From Charina bottae (taxonomy: Eukaryota > Chordata > Lepidosauria > Squamata > Charinaidae): a stretch of DNA of 64,000 nucleotides. The stretch covers positions 7,475,268-7,539,267 of the forward strand of contig JALMGJ010000029.1 in NCBI GenBank assembly GCA_023362775.1. The letters are read 5' to 3'. Position 1 is the stretch's first letter. Every line of letters starts with the position of its first letter. The notes below the pieces were generated by a model. It saw only the letters and a program-made list of their open reading frames with translations, was not told where the DNA came from and searched no databases. The translations under genes were made by a program, and so were the position numbers. Shown piece after piece: positions 34,019-43,521 of the stretch.

Positions 34019-34329
34019 CAACCCCCTCCTCGCCCGAAGCAACTCGCTGACCAACGCCCAAGCCGGCGAGCCGCCTGCCGTCCGGCCGTCCGCTACCCCC
34101 TCGAAGCCCCCCCTCTTCGCGGGCTATATGTGGCGTTCGGAAACTCTGACGGCCCCCTCCAAAGATTTCCCATATTTGTTCAGACTCTTCAAAGCGGAGG
34201 AACGAGGCAGGCGGCGGCGCGCGCGGCGGGCGAAGGCTGCCCGGGGGCGATCGCGAGAAGCCAATCCAAGCCGTAGGCGCAGCTACAACGCCCGGCGGCG
34301 CGGCCTTTCCTGCCCCGGGGTTCATCAAG

Positions 34330-34617
34330 ATGAGACCGAAAGAAAAGCCGGCTCCGAGCCCCCCTGGAAAAGAGGAAGGCGGCGCCCCTGGCAAGGCGAC
34401 GGCGACGGCGGCGGCCGCGGACCAGAAGAGCCGCCCCGGCGCTGCCAAGGCGGGCCAGGAAGAGGACGTCCACACGTGCTGTGGCTGCCGGTTCCCGTTG
34501 CTGGTGGCTTTGCTGCAGCTGGTGTTAGGCGTCTCTATCACAGTCTTGGCCTTCGTGATGGCCGACTTCAGCCCTTCGCTGCTGCTCAGGGAGACTCCAT
34601 ATTGGGCTGGCACGCTT
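34330..34617 (+). CDS. SSPN: SSPN (sarcospan) exon 1
   Basis: Sarcospan is a four-pass membrane protein of the dystrophin-glycoprotein complex at the muscle plasma membrane, bound to the sarcoglycan subcomplex. This exon encodes residues 1-96. A hydrophilic cytoplasmic N-terminus (about 1-48, alanine- and proline-rich) leads to the diagnostic TCCGCRFPLL at about 49-58. Membrane segment 1 runs through about residue 79, and a short loop LLLRETPYWAG leads into segment 2. Human SSPN has TCCGCRFPLLLALLQ and LLVRDTPFWAG at the same places. The donor 'gtaagc' follows at 34618 in phase 0. The start is the first ATG of the frame. The N-terminus differs from human, as is usual for this gene. Confidence 0.93.
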
Positions 34618-34809
34618 GTAAGCATTCCAGTCGGTTTCTACCCTCCGAGGCGCCGTCCCCACCAGCAATGTCGGCTTGCATGGGCCGCTGCCCCCAGACT
34701 AACGGTCTGCATGCGCTACTACGCCCGTGTGTTCTTGGCCTCCGCTAACAAGCTCCGCAGGGCATGGTTTGGTTGGTTGGTTGGTTGGTTGGGAGCGGCA
34801 CCGTACATG

Positions 34810-34960
34810 TTCTAAGGCAGTGTCCCTCAACCTTGGCAGCTTGAAGATGTGTGGACTTCAACTCCCAGAATTCCCCAGCCAGCATGGCTGGCTGGGGAAT
34901 TCTGGGAGTTGAAGTCCACACATCTTCAAGCTGCCAAGGTTGAGAAACACTGTTCTAAGG
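34810..34960. mobile_element. Palindromic hAT-type MITE with perfect 8-bp TSD
   Basis: The element spans 34818-34952 (135 bp). TTCTAAGG is duplicated at 34810-34817 and 34953-34960. The two arms of about 67 nt differ at about two positions, and the centre reads 'ccagcatggctgg'. It lies 200 bp into SSPN intron 1. Confidence 0.93.
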
Positions 34961-36504
34961 AAAGGCATTTGGAAAGAGATGTGGCACCATAGACCTTGAG
35001 CTATGGGAAAACACCTAGATTTCTTCTTTCCTTGCGCTACATTTAGCATATTTATCCCAGTTGCCCAGCTAGGTTAACTGGAAAGGGGTCTCTCTTGAGC
35101 CAGTCTTCCTACGGACCCACAGGCAGATCAGAGAAAGGCGTGAACGTCTTAAAGGGGATCCCATGATCTCTAACCTTGAAGAGGTGAATTTTTATGTTGA
35201 GTTGGAAATAAGGCTGTGATTTAACAAGTTGGGTTCTTGGTCCTTCCTGGCTGGTACATTCTTTGCCTCAACGCACCACGCTTTGGTGTTTGCCGAGGTT
35301 GGAAAAATCGAAAAGGAACTTAATGCCAAAAGCAGGCCCTGGGTTAGATGGGACCCCCAAATTGGAAAGCACCAACAGTATGCTGTCTTGGAGGCTTGGT
35401 GGCATGAGTAGAAAACCAATAAGGCAATTTGTCATCGTGTAGAAACATGTAATGCTGCTTGGCAATCTCAAGCCTGGTCATATCTCAGAACTGATTTATG
35501 TTGATTAAATATGGGGGGGGGGAGTGAGCACATATGTGGAGTGTAACTTGAGCAGTTTTTCTATATATATTTGATACATCCTGGCCTGTGTTCTGCTCAG
35601 CGCTTGAGTTATTTGCCGACACATATGACTCCATCTGATTATAAACTGATTGGGTCTCTGTATCTCCCAATTTTTTTTTAATTTGATGGTTGACCTACGA
35701 GCCATGGTGGGCTGTGTTTATTATATTAGCTAGAGGCACATCAAATGGGACAAGGGCAACATGAGGATGGGGTGTGTGTGCCAGCCCATGTTCCATCTTT
35801 ATTTTCCTTCCCCCTACCCACTCCCATCCATTATTGAGGGTTAGGGCAACCTCATTTTTCATCCTTAGTTGTATGGGTCTTAAAGTAGCATATTTTCTCC
35901 CTAATTCCAACACCATTGTAGGCCAGCCAAATGCATCACGGTCCTTTGCTCTTGGCAAGTGAACGCCAAAACATCTGGAAACCATCAGGTTACCTAACCC
36001 CATTCCCCATACTTCTTAAATAGGGTAGGTTGAGAAATAATAAATGCTCCATTCATAGTTCAGTGGATATTGAAACTTAGATCTTGCACACTCAGTCAGT
36101 GCTTTATTGAGGTCAATGACCAGAATACTGCTTAAAGGAGGTAGAAATTCAGACTTACAAAATAAAAGGAGATAAAAATAAACAATAATTAGTAAATAAA
36201 TATGATTGGTTACAGCAGGTTTTACAAACAATAAAACGACATCTGGCCATGTTCAAAGAACTGAATCATATGGGTTGGCTAACAACAACTGTAGATGAAA
36301 TAAATCTGAATGACCTGGAAATTTAATTAATAAGGGAGATATAAAATGTAGCCATGCATTTTTATGAAATGGCAGCGCAGCAATACGTGAATGGTATTTT
36401 CAACCACAAGGACAGAGTCTTAAAGAATAAGGGATTTTTCTGAACTTTCCTTCAAGGACAGCTGTTGGAAGTGTGTTAAAACATTCTGGGATTAGTGCTT
36501 TCCT
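34961..36504. other. Intronic sequence, nothing recognised
   Basis: Inside SSPN intron 1. Open frames up to 102 codons have no recognisable domain. I see no named repeat. Confidence 0.5.
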
Positions 36505-36858
36505 AAATTTAGGGATTTAGGAGGGGTGCGATGGCTCAGTGGGTAAGACGCCAGGCTTGTTGATCAAGTTCGGAGGTTCGAATCCCTAGCCCTGCGTGCG
36601 GAGTGAGCTCCCGCACTAGCTCCAGCTCTTGCCAACCTAGCAATTCGAAAGCATGCAAATGCAAGTAAATGAATAGGTACCACTTCGGTGGGATGGTAAC
36701 AGCGTTACGTGCGCATCATGCCGGCCACATGACCGCGGAAGCGTCTTCGGACAGCACTGGCTCTTCGGCTAAGAAACGGAGATGAGCACCGGCCCCTAGA
36801 GTCGGACACGACTGCACAAATGTGCGGGGGGAACTTTTACCTTTTTAAATTTAGGGAT
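36505..36858 (+). repeat. Sauria-type SINE with 12-bp TSD
   Basis: The SINE is at 36517-36846, with AAATTTAGGGAT at 36505-36516 and 36847-36858. A short deletion removes part of the head after 'ggcttgttgatc'. The tail 'cgactgcacaaatgtgcgg' and 'aacttttaccttttt' is intact. Confidence 0.9.
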
Positions 36859-36859
36859 G

Positions 36860-38100
36860 GAGATTTGGTTTAAATATCTTAAATAGTGGAGATGGGGTGG
36901 GGAGGGAGAACAGCTGCATTTACCAATCTTACCAGAGCTCCATCTCATCCCGTTCATTGCTGCTGTGCATCATAAAATTAGCCCAAGGAGATCTCGTGTC
37001 ATCTCAACCTAGATCTAATTTCATGCTATGTTAAGGCACCCCAGGGTGCAGCTTCTTACTGTACATTCAAAATGCTTTTCCCTCAGACAGAGAGGGCTGA
37101 GAACATCGGTGTCTCCAGGGAGCTGGGGAAAGGCAAGTGCCATATATGTGATGACATCGTAAAATTGGTAATCATTTGCATGATGATGTCATTGCACCTT
37201 GCATTGACATCATTATTGGTTGTTTTATCCGCCTATGAATGGGAAGATGGTCAATTTTTGTAGGGCGCATCTCAAGGACAGAAAGATGAGGTGCAATATA
37301 GGCCAGAGAGACCTCTTGGTCTAATCTTGCCAAGGAAGCCCCACTCAAACTTTGGGTTGATAAATGAAAGAAAAGCCATCTGATGTACCTATCTCCCATG
37401 CTGTGGCCATGGTATATTAAAATATACCCTCACCAGAAGAGTCTGTAGCTGAAGGCAACCAGTTTGTGGCCAATTCAAGTGGGGCCTTTCCTCTAGGAAA
37501 CTCGGCAACTTTAAGACATGTGGACTTCAACTCCCAGAATTCCCCAGCAACTGCTCTAGGACCTCTTTAATGGTCTCACTCTTCAAGTTATTTCAGGAGG
37601 TTGCCCAGTTGCTACACAGCCCCATCCAGAAAGGGGATGCTTTCCAAGGTGTGGATTAAAATTTGAAATGATCAGATAGATTGATATTTTTCATTGAAGA
37701 AGTAAAAGGAATGTGTTAAAATATAATCACAAGAGTTATCTTAATATCTTCCTTTTCCTACACACTCCTGAAAATATCTTGTGCTCTTGCATCTGAAACT
37801 GCCTTCCTTCATTTCAGGTGATGATAAACTCAGTCTAACAGATTGCACAACATTAAAGAGGGGAAAGTAGGGTATTGTCTGTCCAGCACCCAAAATAATT
37901 TGCTTGTATTCTGGAGTGGACTGTGTTTCATTTTGGCATTCACTTATTAACACAGACATGGGCAACAGTCCCTTTCTTGCAGCAGAGCAGAACATAGGAA
38001 CGTAGTTGTGAAATACCAGCAGAAAGCATTTGTTTTAGCAGCATCCCATTTGCCTGGCTTGGTCAATGATCATTGAATTATCTGTCATTTATATCTAGTT
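36860..38100. other. Intronic sequence with one MITE fragment
   Basis: No gene is supported. A left-arm MITE piece at 37501-37550 ('ttaagacatgtggacttc' to 'agaattccccagc') is flanked by CTCTAGG on both sides (37491 and 37554), perhaps a remnant of its target duplication. The rest is unidentified. Confidence 0.5.
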
Positions 38101-38129
38101 ATATTTTTCTCCTCCCCCCCCCTTTTCTC

Positions 38130-38193
38130 TCACTTTAATCTATCATCTTTATATCTATCACCTATCTACCTACCTATCATTCTTTCTTTCTAT

Positions 38194-38225
<32 letters not shown>

Positions 38226-38296
38226 ATCGATTTATCTATCAATCATCTATCATCATCAATCATCTACCTACCTACCTACCTATCATTCTTTCTGTC

Positions 38297-38383
<87 letters not shown>

Positions 38384-38477
38384 ATCTATTTATCTATCAG
38401 TCATCTATCATCTACCTACCTACCTATCATTCTTTCTGTCTGTCTGTCTGTCTATTATCTATCGGTCTGTCTATCAC

Positions 38478-38518
<41 letters not shown>

Positions 38519-38620
38519 ATCATCTATCTATCTTCCTTCTATCTATCATCTACCTACCTACCTACCTACTTACCTTTCTTTCTGTCTGTCTATTATCTAT
38601 CATCATCATCATCTATCATC

Positions 38621-38695
<75 letters not shown>
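38130..38695. repeat. Compound microsatellite block (CTAT, CTGT, CTAC, CT)
   Basis: About 560 bp of blocks of CTAT, CTGT and CTAC tetranucleotides and ATC trinucleotides, ending in roughly 60 bp of pure CT. Larger units (about 150 bp beginning 'cattctttctgtc') appear at least three times, so the block grew partly by tandem duplication of whole mosaics. The 181-codon open frame through it is an artefact of the repeat. Confidence 0.93.
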
Positions 38696-38903
38696 AAGTG
38701 CACTTACAGTAGCTTCCCTGTTCCACCACCATATGTAATTTACAACCCACTTTAGCTGCCATGAAAGGATTCTGAAGACCTTTTCCACTTCTTTGAGAAA
38801 GGGAAGTTGGCTAGTGATAATAAACTAAACTCATCACCAGGAAATCTTGTTGGCCATACCCGAGGAGTGACTTTGTCCCTGTAGCTGTTGTTAACATGCT
38901 ATG

Positions 38904-39609
38904 TGTGATGATCCTGAGCTAGCAATTAGTACTCCCCACATGAAACACTTTGGAATCGGAAGGAATCTTTATTGCAGTTCATGATCCATGACACTTTAAA
39001 GCATAGCTTTCCAAACTGTGTCGCAACACAGTACTGGGCCGCCTGCGGGGCCCAGGTGTGTCGTGCAAAAACCCGGAAGCGCTGATGGCATGCTGCTGGC
39101 GGCGGGCCATAACTGCTTCCGGGTTTTCATGCGGCACACCAGGACACCGCTGCCGCTGCTTCTGCAGCACGCAAAAACCTGAAAGCGTTGCAGTGGCGGC
39201 GGTGCGCGAAAACCTAGAAGTGCTGTGGTGGCGGCGTGGAAAAACCCAGAAGCGCGGCGACAGCGCTTCTGGGTTTTCGTGCACCACCGCTGCCATGGCA
39301 CTTCTGGGTTTTCGCACACTGCCGTTCATGTGTCACCAGCGTGAAAAGTTTGGAAAGCCCTGCTTTAAAGATTCAAGTGACTACATTTCTCCAAGTTACA
39401 GTTTAAGTACATTCTTTCTCCTCCCCTTTTCCCATTGAGTACGTTCTGGCCGCCACCTCCTCTCGTCTTGCACCTTAATTCGCCCTGAGTCCCCTGTCCG
39501 GTGTACGTGGTGCTGAATCCACATCGTTGCCTCCCTCCTGCATGTCTACCAGCACTTTCTGGCTGGCGTCATGTCATGAATGGCTCTGTGGCTTGGGCCG
39601 TTCGTGACA
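38904..39609 (-). repeat. 3' LTR of the Gypsy element, with a hAT insertion
   Basis: About 337 bp of LTR sequence once the insertion (39002-39362 plus its 8-bp duplication) is removed. It is colinear with the 5' LTR at 45131-45466, with scattered substitutions visible by eye. Confidence 0.92.
38994..39370. mobile_element. Non-autonomous hAT element inside the Gypsy LTR
   Basis: The element spans 39002-39362. CTTTAAAG is duplicated at 38994-39001 and 39363-39370. The left end CATAGCTTTCCAAACT and the right end (reverse complement CAGGGCTTTCCAAACT) form inverted termini. The interior contains many copies, in both orientations, of an 'aaaaccc.gaagcgc' motif. It has no transposase. Confidence 0.88.
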
Positions 39610-39621
39610 TTCTGCCCCCCT
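39610..39621 (-). other. Polypurine tract of the Gypsy element
   Basis: On the minus strand AGGGGGGCAGAA directly precedes the 3' LTR. It is the expected primer site for plus-strand DNA synthesis. Confidence 0.75.
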
Positions 39622-39626
39622 GAAGA

Positions 39627-40067
39627 TTAACCCCTCCCTTGTTTTGGTTTCCCCAGGTATTTGTTGTGAAAGTTCTTTACTAATCGGGGTGCTTTTACAT
39701 CGCTGCTATAAACCCACTCACTCTGTAATTTGGGAAATTGTTTCCATTGCACCAGGTATTGCAGTTTTCCTTTATACAATCTAGAATCTAATATTTCCTG
39801 TACCTTGAAGTGACATTCCCCATCTATCATTAATGGAGTCAGCACCTTTTGTTGCGGGTGCCAGCGTTCTGATTCTTTAGCTGGTTTCAGTAGGCTGCAG
39901 TGAAATATGGGGTGGTTTTTCTCGAGGTTCTTTGGTAATTGCAGACACAGCGCTACCTCGCTGATTACTTTAGTGATTGGGAAGGGCCCTGTGAACTTCG
40001 GACCTAGCTTTTTGGAGGGTTGTGAGGACTTTAAGAACTTCGTGGATAAATATAAATTATCCCCCAC
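39627..40067 (-). pseudogene. Gypsy integrase C-terminus and chromodomain
   Basis: The first part (about residues 10-60) is the integrase C-terminal region (LKSSQPSKKLGPKFTGPF, then ITKVISEVALCLQLP). The second part is a chromodomain: VQEILDSRLYKGKLQYLVQW, KQFP, SEWVYSSDV and PRLVKNFH. Chromodomains of this class bind histone marks and steer integration into heterochromatin in related elements. It is separated from the upstream integrase frame by stops. Confidence 0.85.
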
Positions 40068-40178
40068 ATTTAGTTTCCATTCCGGGGCCCTCTTGGGATC
40101 AGTTTAACCTTTGTAAGTTTCCTTTGCATGTGCTAGCACTCTCTGTATTGCTGGCCATCCCTCGGCTATGTGTTTTGC

Positions 40179-41579
40179 CTATTCATCAAGCAGGACTGTG
40201 ATTTCATTAGGCTTAGGTAAATCTGGAAATCCTACGAAATCCTGACTGTTTACTATTTTGAACGGGGTGAATCCCATACTTTGATGTACTGAGTTGTTGA
40301 AAGCTACTTCTGCAAACGGAAGCAGGTCTACCCAATTGTCTTGTTGGTAATTTACATAGCATCTAAGGTATTGTTCTAGTACTTGGTTCAATCGTTCACA
40401 ACTCCCATTTGTGGCTGGGTGGTGAGTCGAACTCAGACCTTGTTCCACCCCCATTAGTTTTAAAAAAGCTTTCCAAAATTTTGAAGTGAACTGGACTCCG
40501 TAATCACTTATCACTTGCTCAGGTGCCCCGTGCAGCCGGTATACATGCTGTATAAACAATTTGGCCAGTTGCCCCGCTGTTGGGATACTGGTGCAGGGTA
40601 TGAAGTGAGCCTGCTTGGAGAATAAGTCCGTGACCACCAAAATCACTGTCTTCTTACGACTCTCCAGTAAATCTACTGTAAAATCCATGGATATTTGCTT
40701 CCATGGGTGCGTGGGATTTGCTACCTCTTGTAATAGCCCTCTAGGTTTCTCCCCCACACGTTTAGCCATGGTGCATGTCGGGCAGCTGGCCACGTAGCTT
40801 TCTACATCCTTGCGAAGGGTGGGCCACCAAAACTGCCTCCTTAGGAGGTGCATGATTTTTAAAAATCTGAAATGGCCGGCTGATTTTGCATTGTGGCACC
40901 TTTCAAAAATCTTCTCCCTAATGGAGTCTGGGATGTATAGCCTGTCTCCTTGCCACCAAAATCCTTCCTTTTCTATAAGGGTGCCTTTGTTGGCTTGTAG
41001 CCAGTCATCAGCTTTTAGAGCTTCACTCAATTCCCCCCACACCCCCTCTACTGCTTCTAAATTGGGCTTTTTCCCCTGGCCCCTAGTTACTGCTGCTCTC
41101 CCTTTCTGCTTGGTGGGGATGATTGACTCTGTCACCTCCTCTCTTTGGCTATTGTGTTGCGGCAGCCGAGACAATGCATCTGCCAGGAAGTCCCCCCCCC
41201 CCGGTAAATACTTCAATGTGAAATCAAATCTGCTGAAGAATTGAGCCCATCTAATCTGTTTGGGGTTCCATTTCCTTGGAGTTTGTAGCACTTCCAAATT
41301 TTTATGCTCAGTCCACACCTCAAATGGGTGTCTTGCTCCTTCTAGTAAATGCCTCCAAGTTTCTAATGCTGATCTGACAGCATATGCTTCTTTTTCCCAA
41401 ACATGCCACCTGCACTCCATGTCATTGAATTTGCGAGAAAGATAAGCGCAGGGCCGTAATTTCTCTTCCTCGTCCTTTTGTAATAATAGCCCCCCTGTTG
41501 CCATTTCTGATCCATCAACCTGTACATTTAGGGGTTTGTCAGGGTCCGGATGTTTTAGTATAGGATCTGATGTGAACAA
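40179..41579 (-). pseudogene. Gypsy RNase H and integrase (466-codon open segment)
   Basis: RNase H occupies about residues 15-140: VDGSEMATGGLLLQ, then YLSRKFNDMECRW, WEKEAYAV and LADALSRLP. The integrase zinc-binding HHCC follows (CHNAKSAGHFR, then CPTC), then the catalytic core with MDFTVDLL, ISDYGVQFTSKFW and NGSCERLNQ, which supply the two aspartates and the glutamate of the DDE triad. This is the best-preserved part of the element. Two substitutions next to catalytic residues (SDYG where SDRG is usual, NGSCE where NGQTE is usual) suggest decay. Confidence 0.9.
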
Positions 41580-41764
41580 TGCCTTTAAATGCTCAAATGC
41601 CTCTTGACACTCTGCTGTCTATTTTATGGGTGTGCTAGGTTTTGTTGCTCTCCCTGACTCTCCCTTCCCTTTGGTCTTTAGTAAATCAGTGAGGGGCATT
41701 GTCACTTGTGCAAATGAGGGATAAACTGGCAATAGAAATTTGCGAAGCCTAGAAAACTTTAGAG

Positions 41765-42808
41765 TTACTTTCTAGTCTTAGGGGGCTCCCACGTCACTAC
41801 GTCCCGAACCTTTCCCGGGTCCATACCAATCCCCTTTCCTGAAATTCTGCACCCTAGATAGTCTAATTGTTCCCTCTGAAATTCACACTTTGAAAGTTTG
41901 GCATACAAGTGATTTTTTTTCAGGCGTTTCAAGACCTCCCTCACTAATTCCATGTGTTCTTCAATTGTCTCTGTGAATATTAAAATGTCATCAAGATACA
42001 CAAGTACTCCTCTGTACAATAAATCATGTAAAATTTCATTAATTAATTGCATGAATACTCCAGCCCCACCTTTTAACCCGAACGGCATCACCAAAACTTC
42101 AAAACATCCTAATTGGCAATTGAATGCTGTCTTCCATTCATCCCCCTCCCGAATCCATACGCTTCCCTTAAATCTAATTTAGTAAATATCTTCCCTTTCG
42201 ATAGATGAGCCAACATGTCCTTTATTAATGGCAATGGATACTTGTTTGCCATGCAAATTGCATTCAGTCCTCGATAGTCCATGCACATTTTTTTTAAAAT
42301 ATAATACTTTATTGCTTTAATATACAAGAAAAAATAGAGGAAAAAGACCAAAAAAAGTAAAAGGAGAGAAAGAAAAAAACAGGCAAAGAAAAAGGGGGAA
42401 AGTGTAACAACAAAAACATACTGTGTTACATATAGGAGATCGTTCAGCCTTATTTTTAAACACAATTAAACCTTGACAGATTGACCATATGGGGCAATAT
42501 GGGGTTGCCCAGTCTCAACAACACTGAAAAATAATCTTTCTGACTGCCCCCATCCTCAATAAGTCCATAATTCTTCATTTAGCAATAAGTGGCAAGTTTT
42601 CGATATAGAATCTTATGAAATATGAGAATACATTTTTGAATTCCATGCACATTCTTACGGATCCGTCTTTCTTTGTTCTGAATAGCACTGGTGCTGCCAT
42701 CGGGGAGGTGGCTGGGCCGATGAATCCGCGCTCTAAATTTTTGTCTACAAACTCCCGTAGTGCCTCCGATTCCTTGGGAGTCAATGGGTACAGTCTCAGC
42801 TTGGGCAA
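41765..42808 (-). pseudogene. Gypsy reverse transcriptase, split by an L1 insertion
   Basis: The N-terminal part (42808 to about 42654) has PKESEALREFVDKNLERGFI and SPMAAPVLFRTKKDGS. After the insertion at 42290-42641 come [17 protein letters not shown] and [10 protein letters not shown]. The last segment (42094-41765) begins MVMPFGLK and contains the active-site YLDDILIF. Motifs A, B and C are all recognisable, but at least one further frame break lies near 42100. Confidence 0.88.
42278..42653 (-). mobile_element. 5'-truncated L1 3' end inserted in the Gypsy RT, 12-bp TSD
   Basis: The insert is 42290-42641, with TCCATGCACATT at 42278-42289 and 42642-42653. On the minus strand it is a pyrimidine-rich 3' UTR ending 'aagcaataaagtattat' then poly(A), the same layout as the L1 ends at 24430 and 26650. 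It postdates the Gypsy insertion. Confidence 0.85.
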
Positions 42809-42894
42809 TGTTGCCCCGGGTTCTAATTCAATCGCACAGTCAGTTTTTCAGTGGGGGGGAAGCTGGTTTGATTCCTCCTCCCCAAACACTTCCC

Positions 42895-43419
42895 TCAAGT
42901 CTCTGTATTGTTCAGGGATATCCTCAGTTTCTGTCTCTCCCCCCCCCCCGGCACCTCTTCCCTTATATCCAAGGCTGCCCCTACCAGTTCGTGGTTGGTT
43001 GACTGTCCTGGGAGCTGGGTTCCCTCATCCTTCTTGTTTCCAAATTTCAAGCTGCTTTTCACCCAGTCAATTTGAGGATTCCAGGCTCGTAACCACGCTA
43101 ACCCCAAAACTACTGGTGGCTCTGAGACAGGAGCCACTATAAAGCACAACACCTCTTCATGGTCCCCTATTTTCATGTGGGCTGGCTCGGTGTAATGCTT
43201 AGCCGGCCCACCCTTCATTTCAGACCCATCGAGTTGTACAAAGTCAATTGGTTGTTTTAATTTCTCTATCTTTAACCCCAATTTTGTTACAATGTTGGGG
43301 TGTATGCGATTTCGAGTACACCCCGAATCTAGCAATCTGGCGAGTTCCAGACTGCCCCTCCCCCTGGCTGCTTTTATCTGTAACTTTATCAGCATTGCTG
43401 GGCAGTCCCCACTTACCAT
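42895..43419 (-). pseudogene. Gypsy aspartic protease segment
   Basis: About residues 28-36 read ARLLDSGCTRN, the D-S-G catalytic motif of retropepsins in the form usual for vertebrate chromoviruses. The second conserved block VVLGLAWLRAWNPQIDW is at about 102-118. The segment is open for 174 codons, then the frame is lost toward the reverse transcriptase. Confidence 0.85.
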
Positions 43420-43521
43420 CCAATTTGCATGCCTTTCATGCTCAGCCTGCTCATCGGCGCTCAGAACAAGCTGTCGTCGTTTCCCGCCTTTGCATTCCTC
43501 CTCAGATGAGCTCCCTTCTTC

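Larger units (their letters stand above)
33680..34740. promoter_or_regulatory. CpG-rich region at the SSPN first exon
   Basis: A CG-dense block beginning about 650 bp upstream of the SSPN start codon and running through exon 1 into intron 1. It holds Sp1-like GC boxes and two neighbouring CACGTG E-boxes (34005 and 34013). Long open frames on both strands here are by-products of the base composition. Confidence 0.75.

Noticed and set aside
33645..34748. Frames of 326 (minus) and 308 (plus) codons around the SSPN promoter
   Set aside because: Same reason: CpG-island by-products. Only the frame starting at 34330 matches a known protein, and it ends at a proper splice donor.
38100..38700. A CRISPR-like array
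   Set aside because: The periodicity is 2-4 bp with no unique spacers. It is a microsatellite in a vertebrate genome.
38193..38738. A 181-codon open frame rich in Leu, Ser and Tyr
   Set aside because: It is translation of a tetranucleotide and CT microsatellite.
39002..39362. An unusual internal segment of the 3' LTR
   Set aside because: The other LTR lacks it, and CTTTAAAG flanks plus inverted ends show it is a later hAT insertion rather than LTR sequence.
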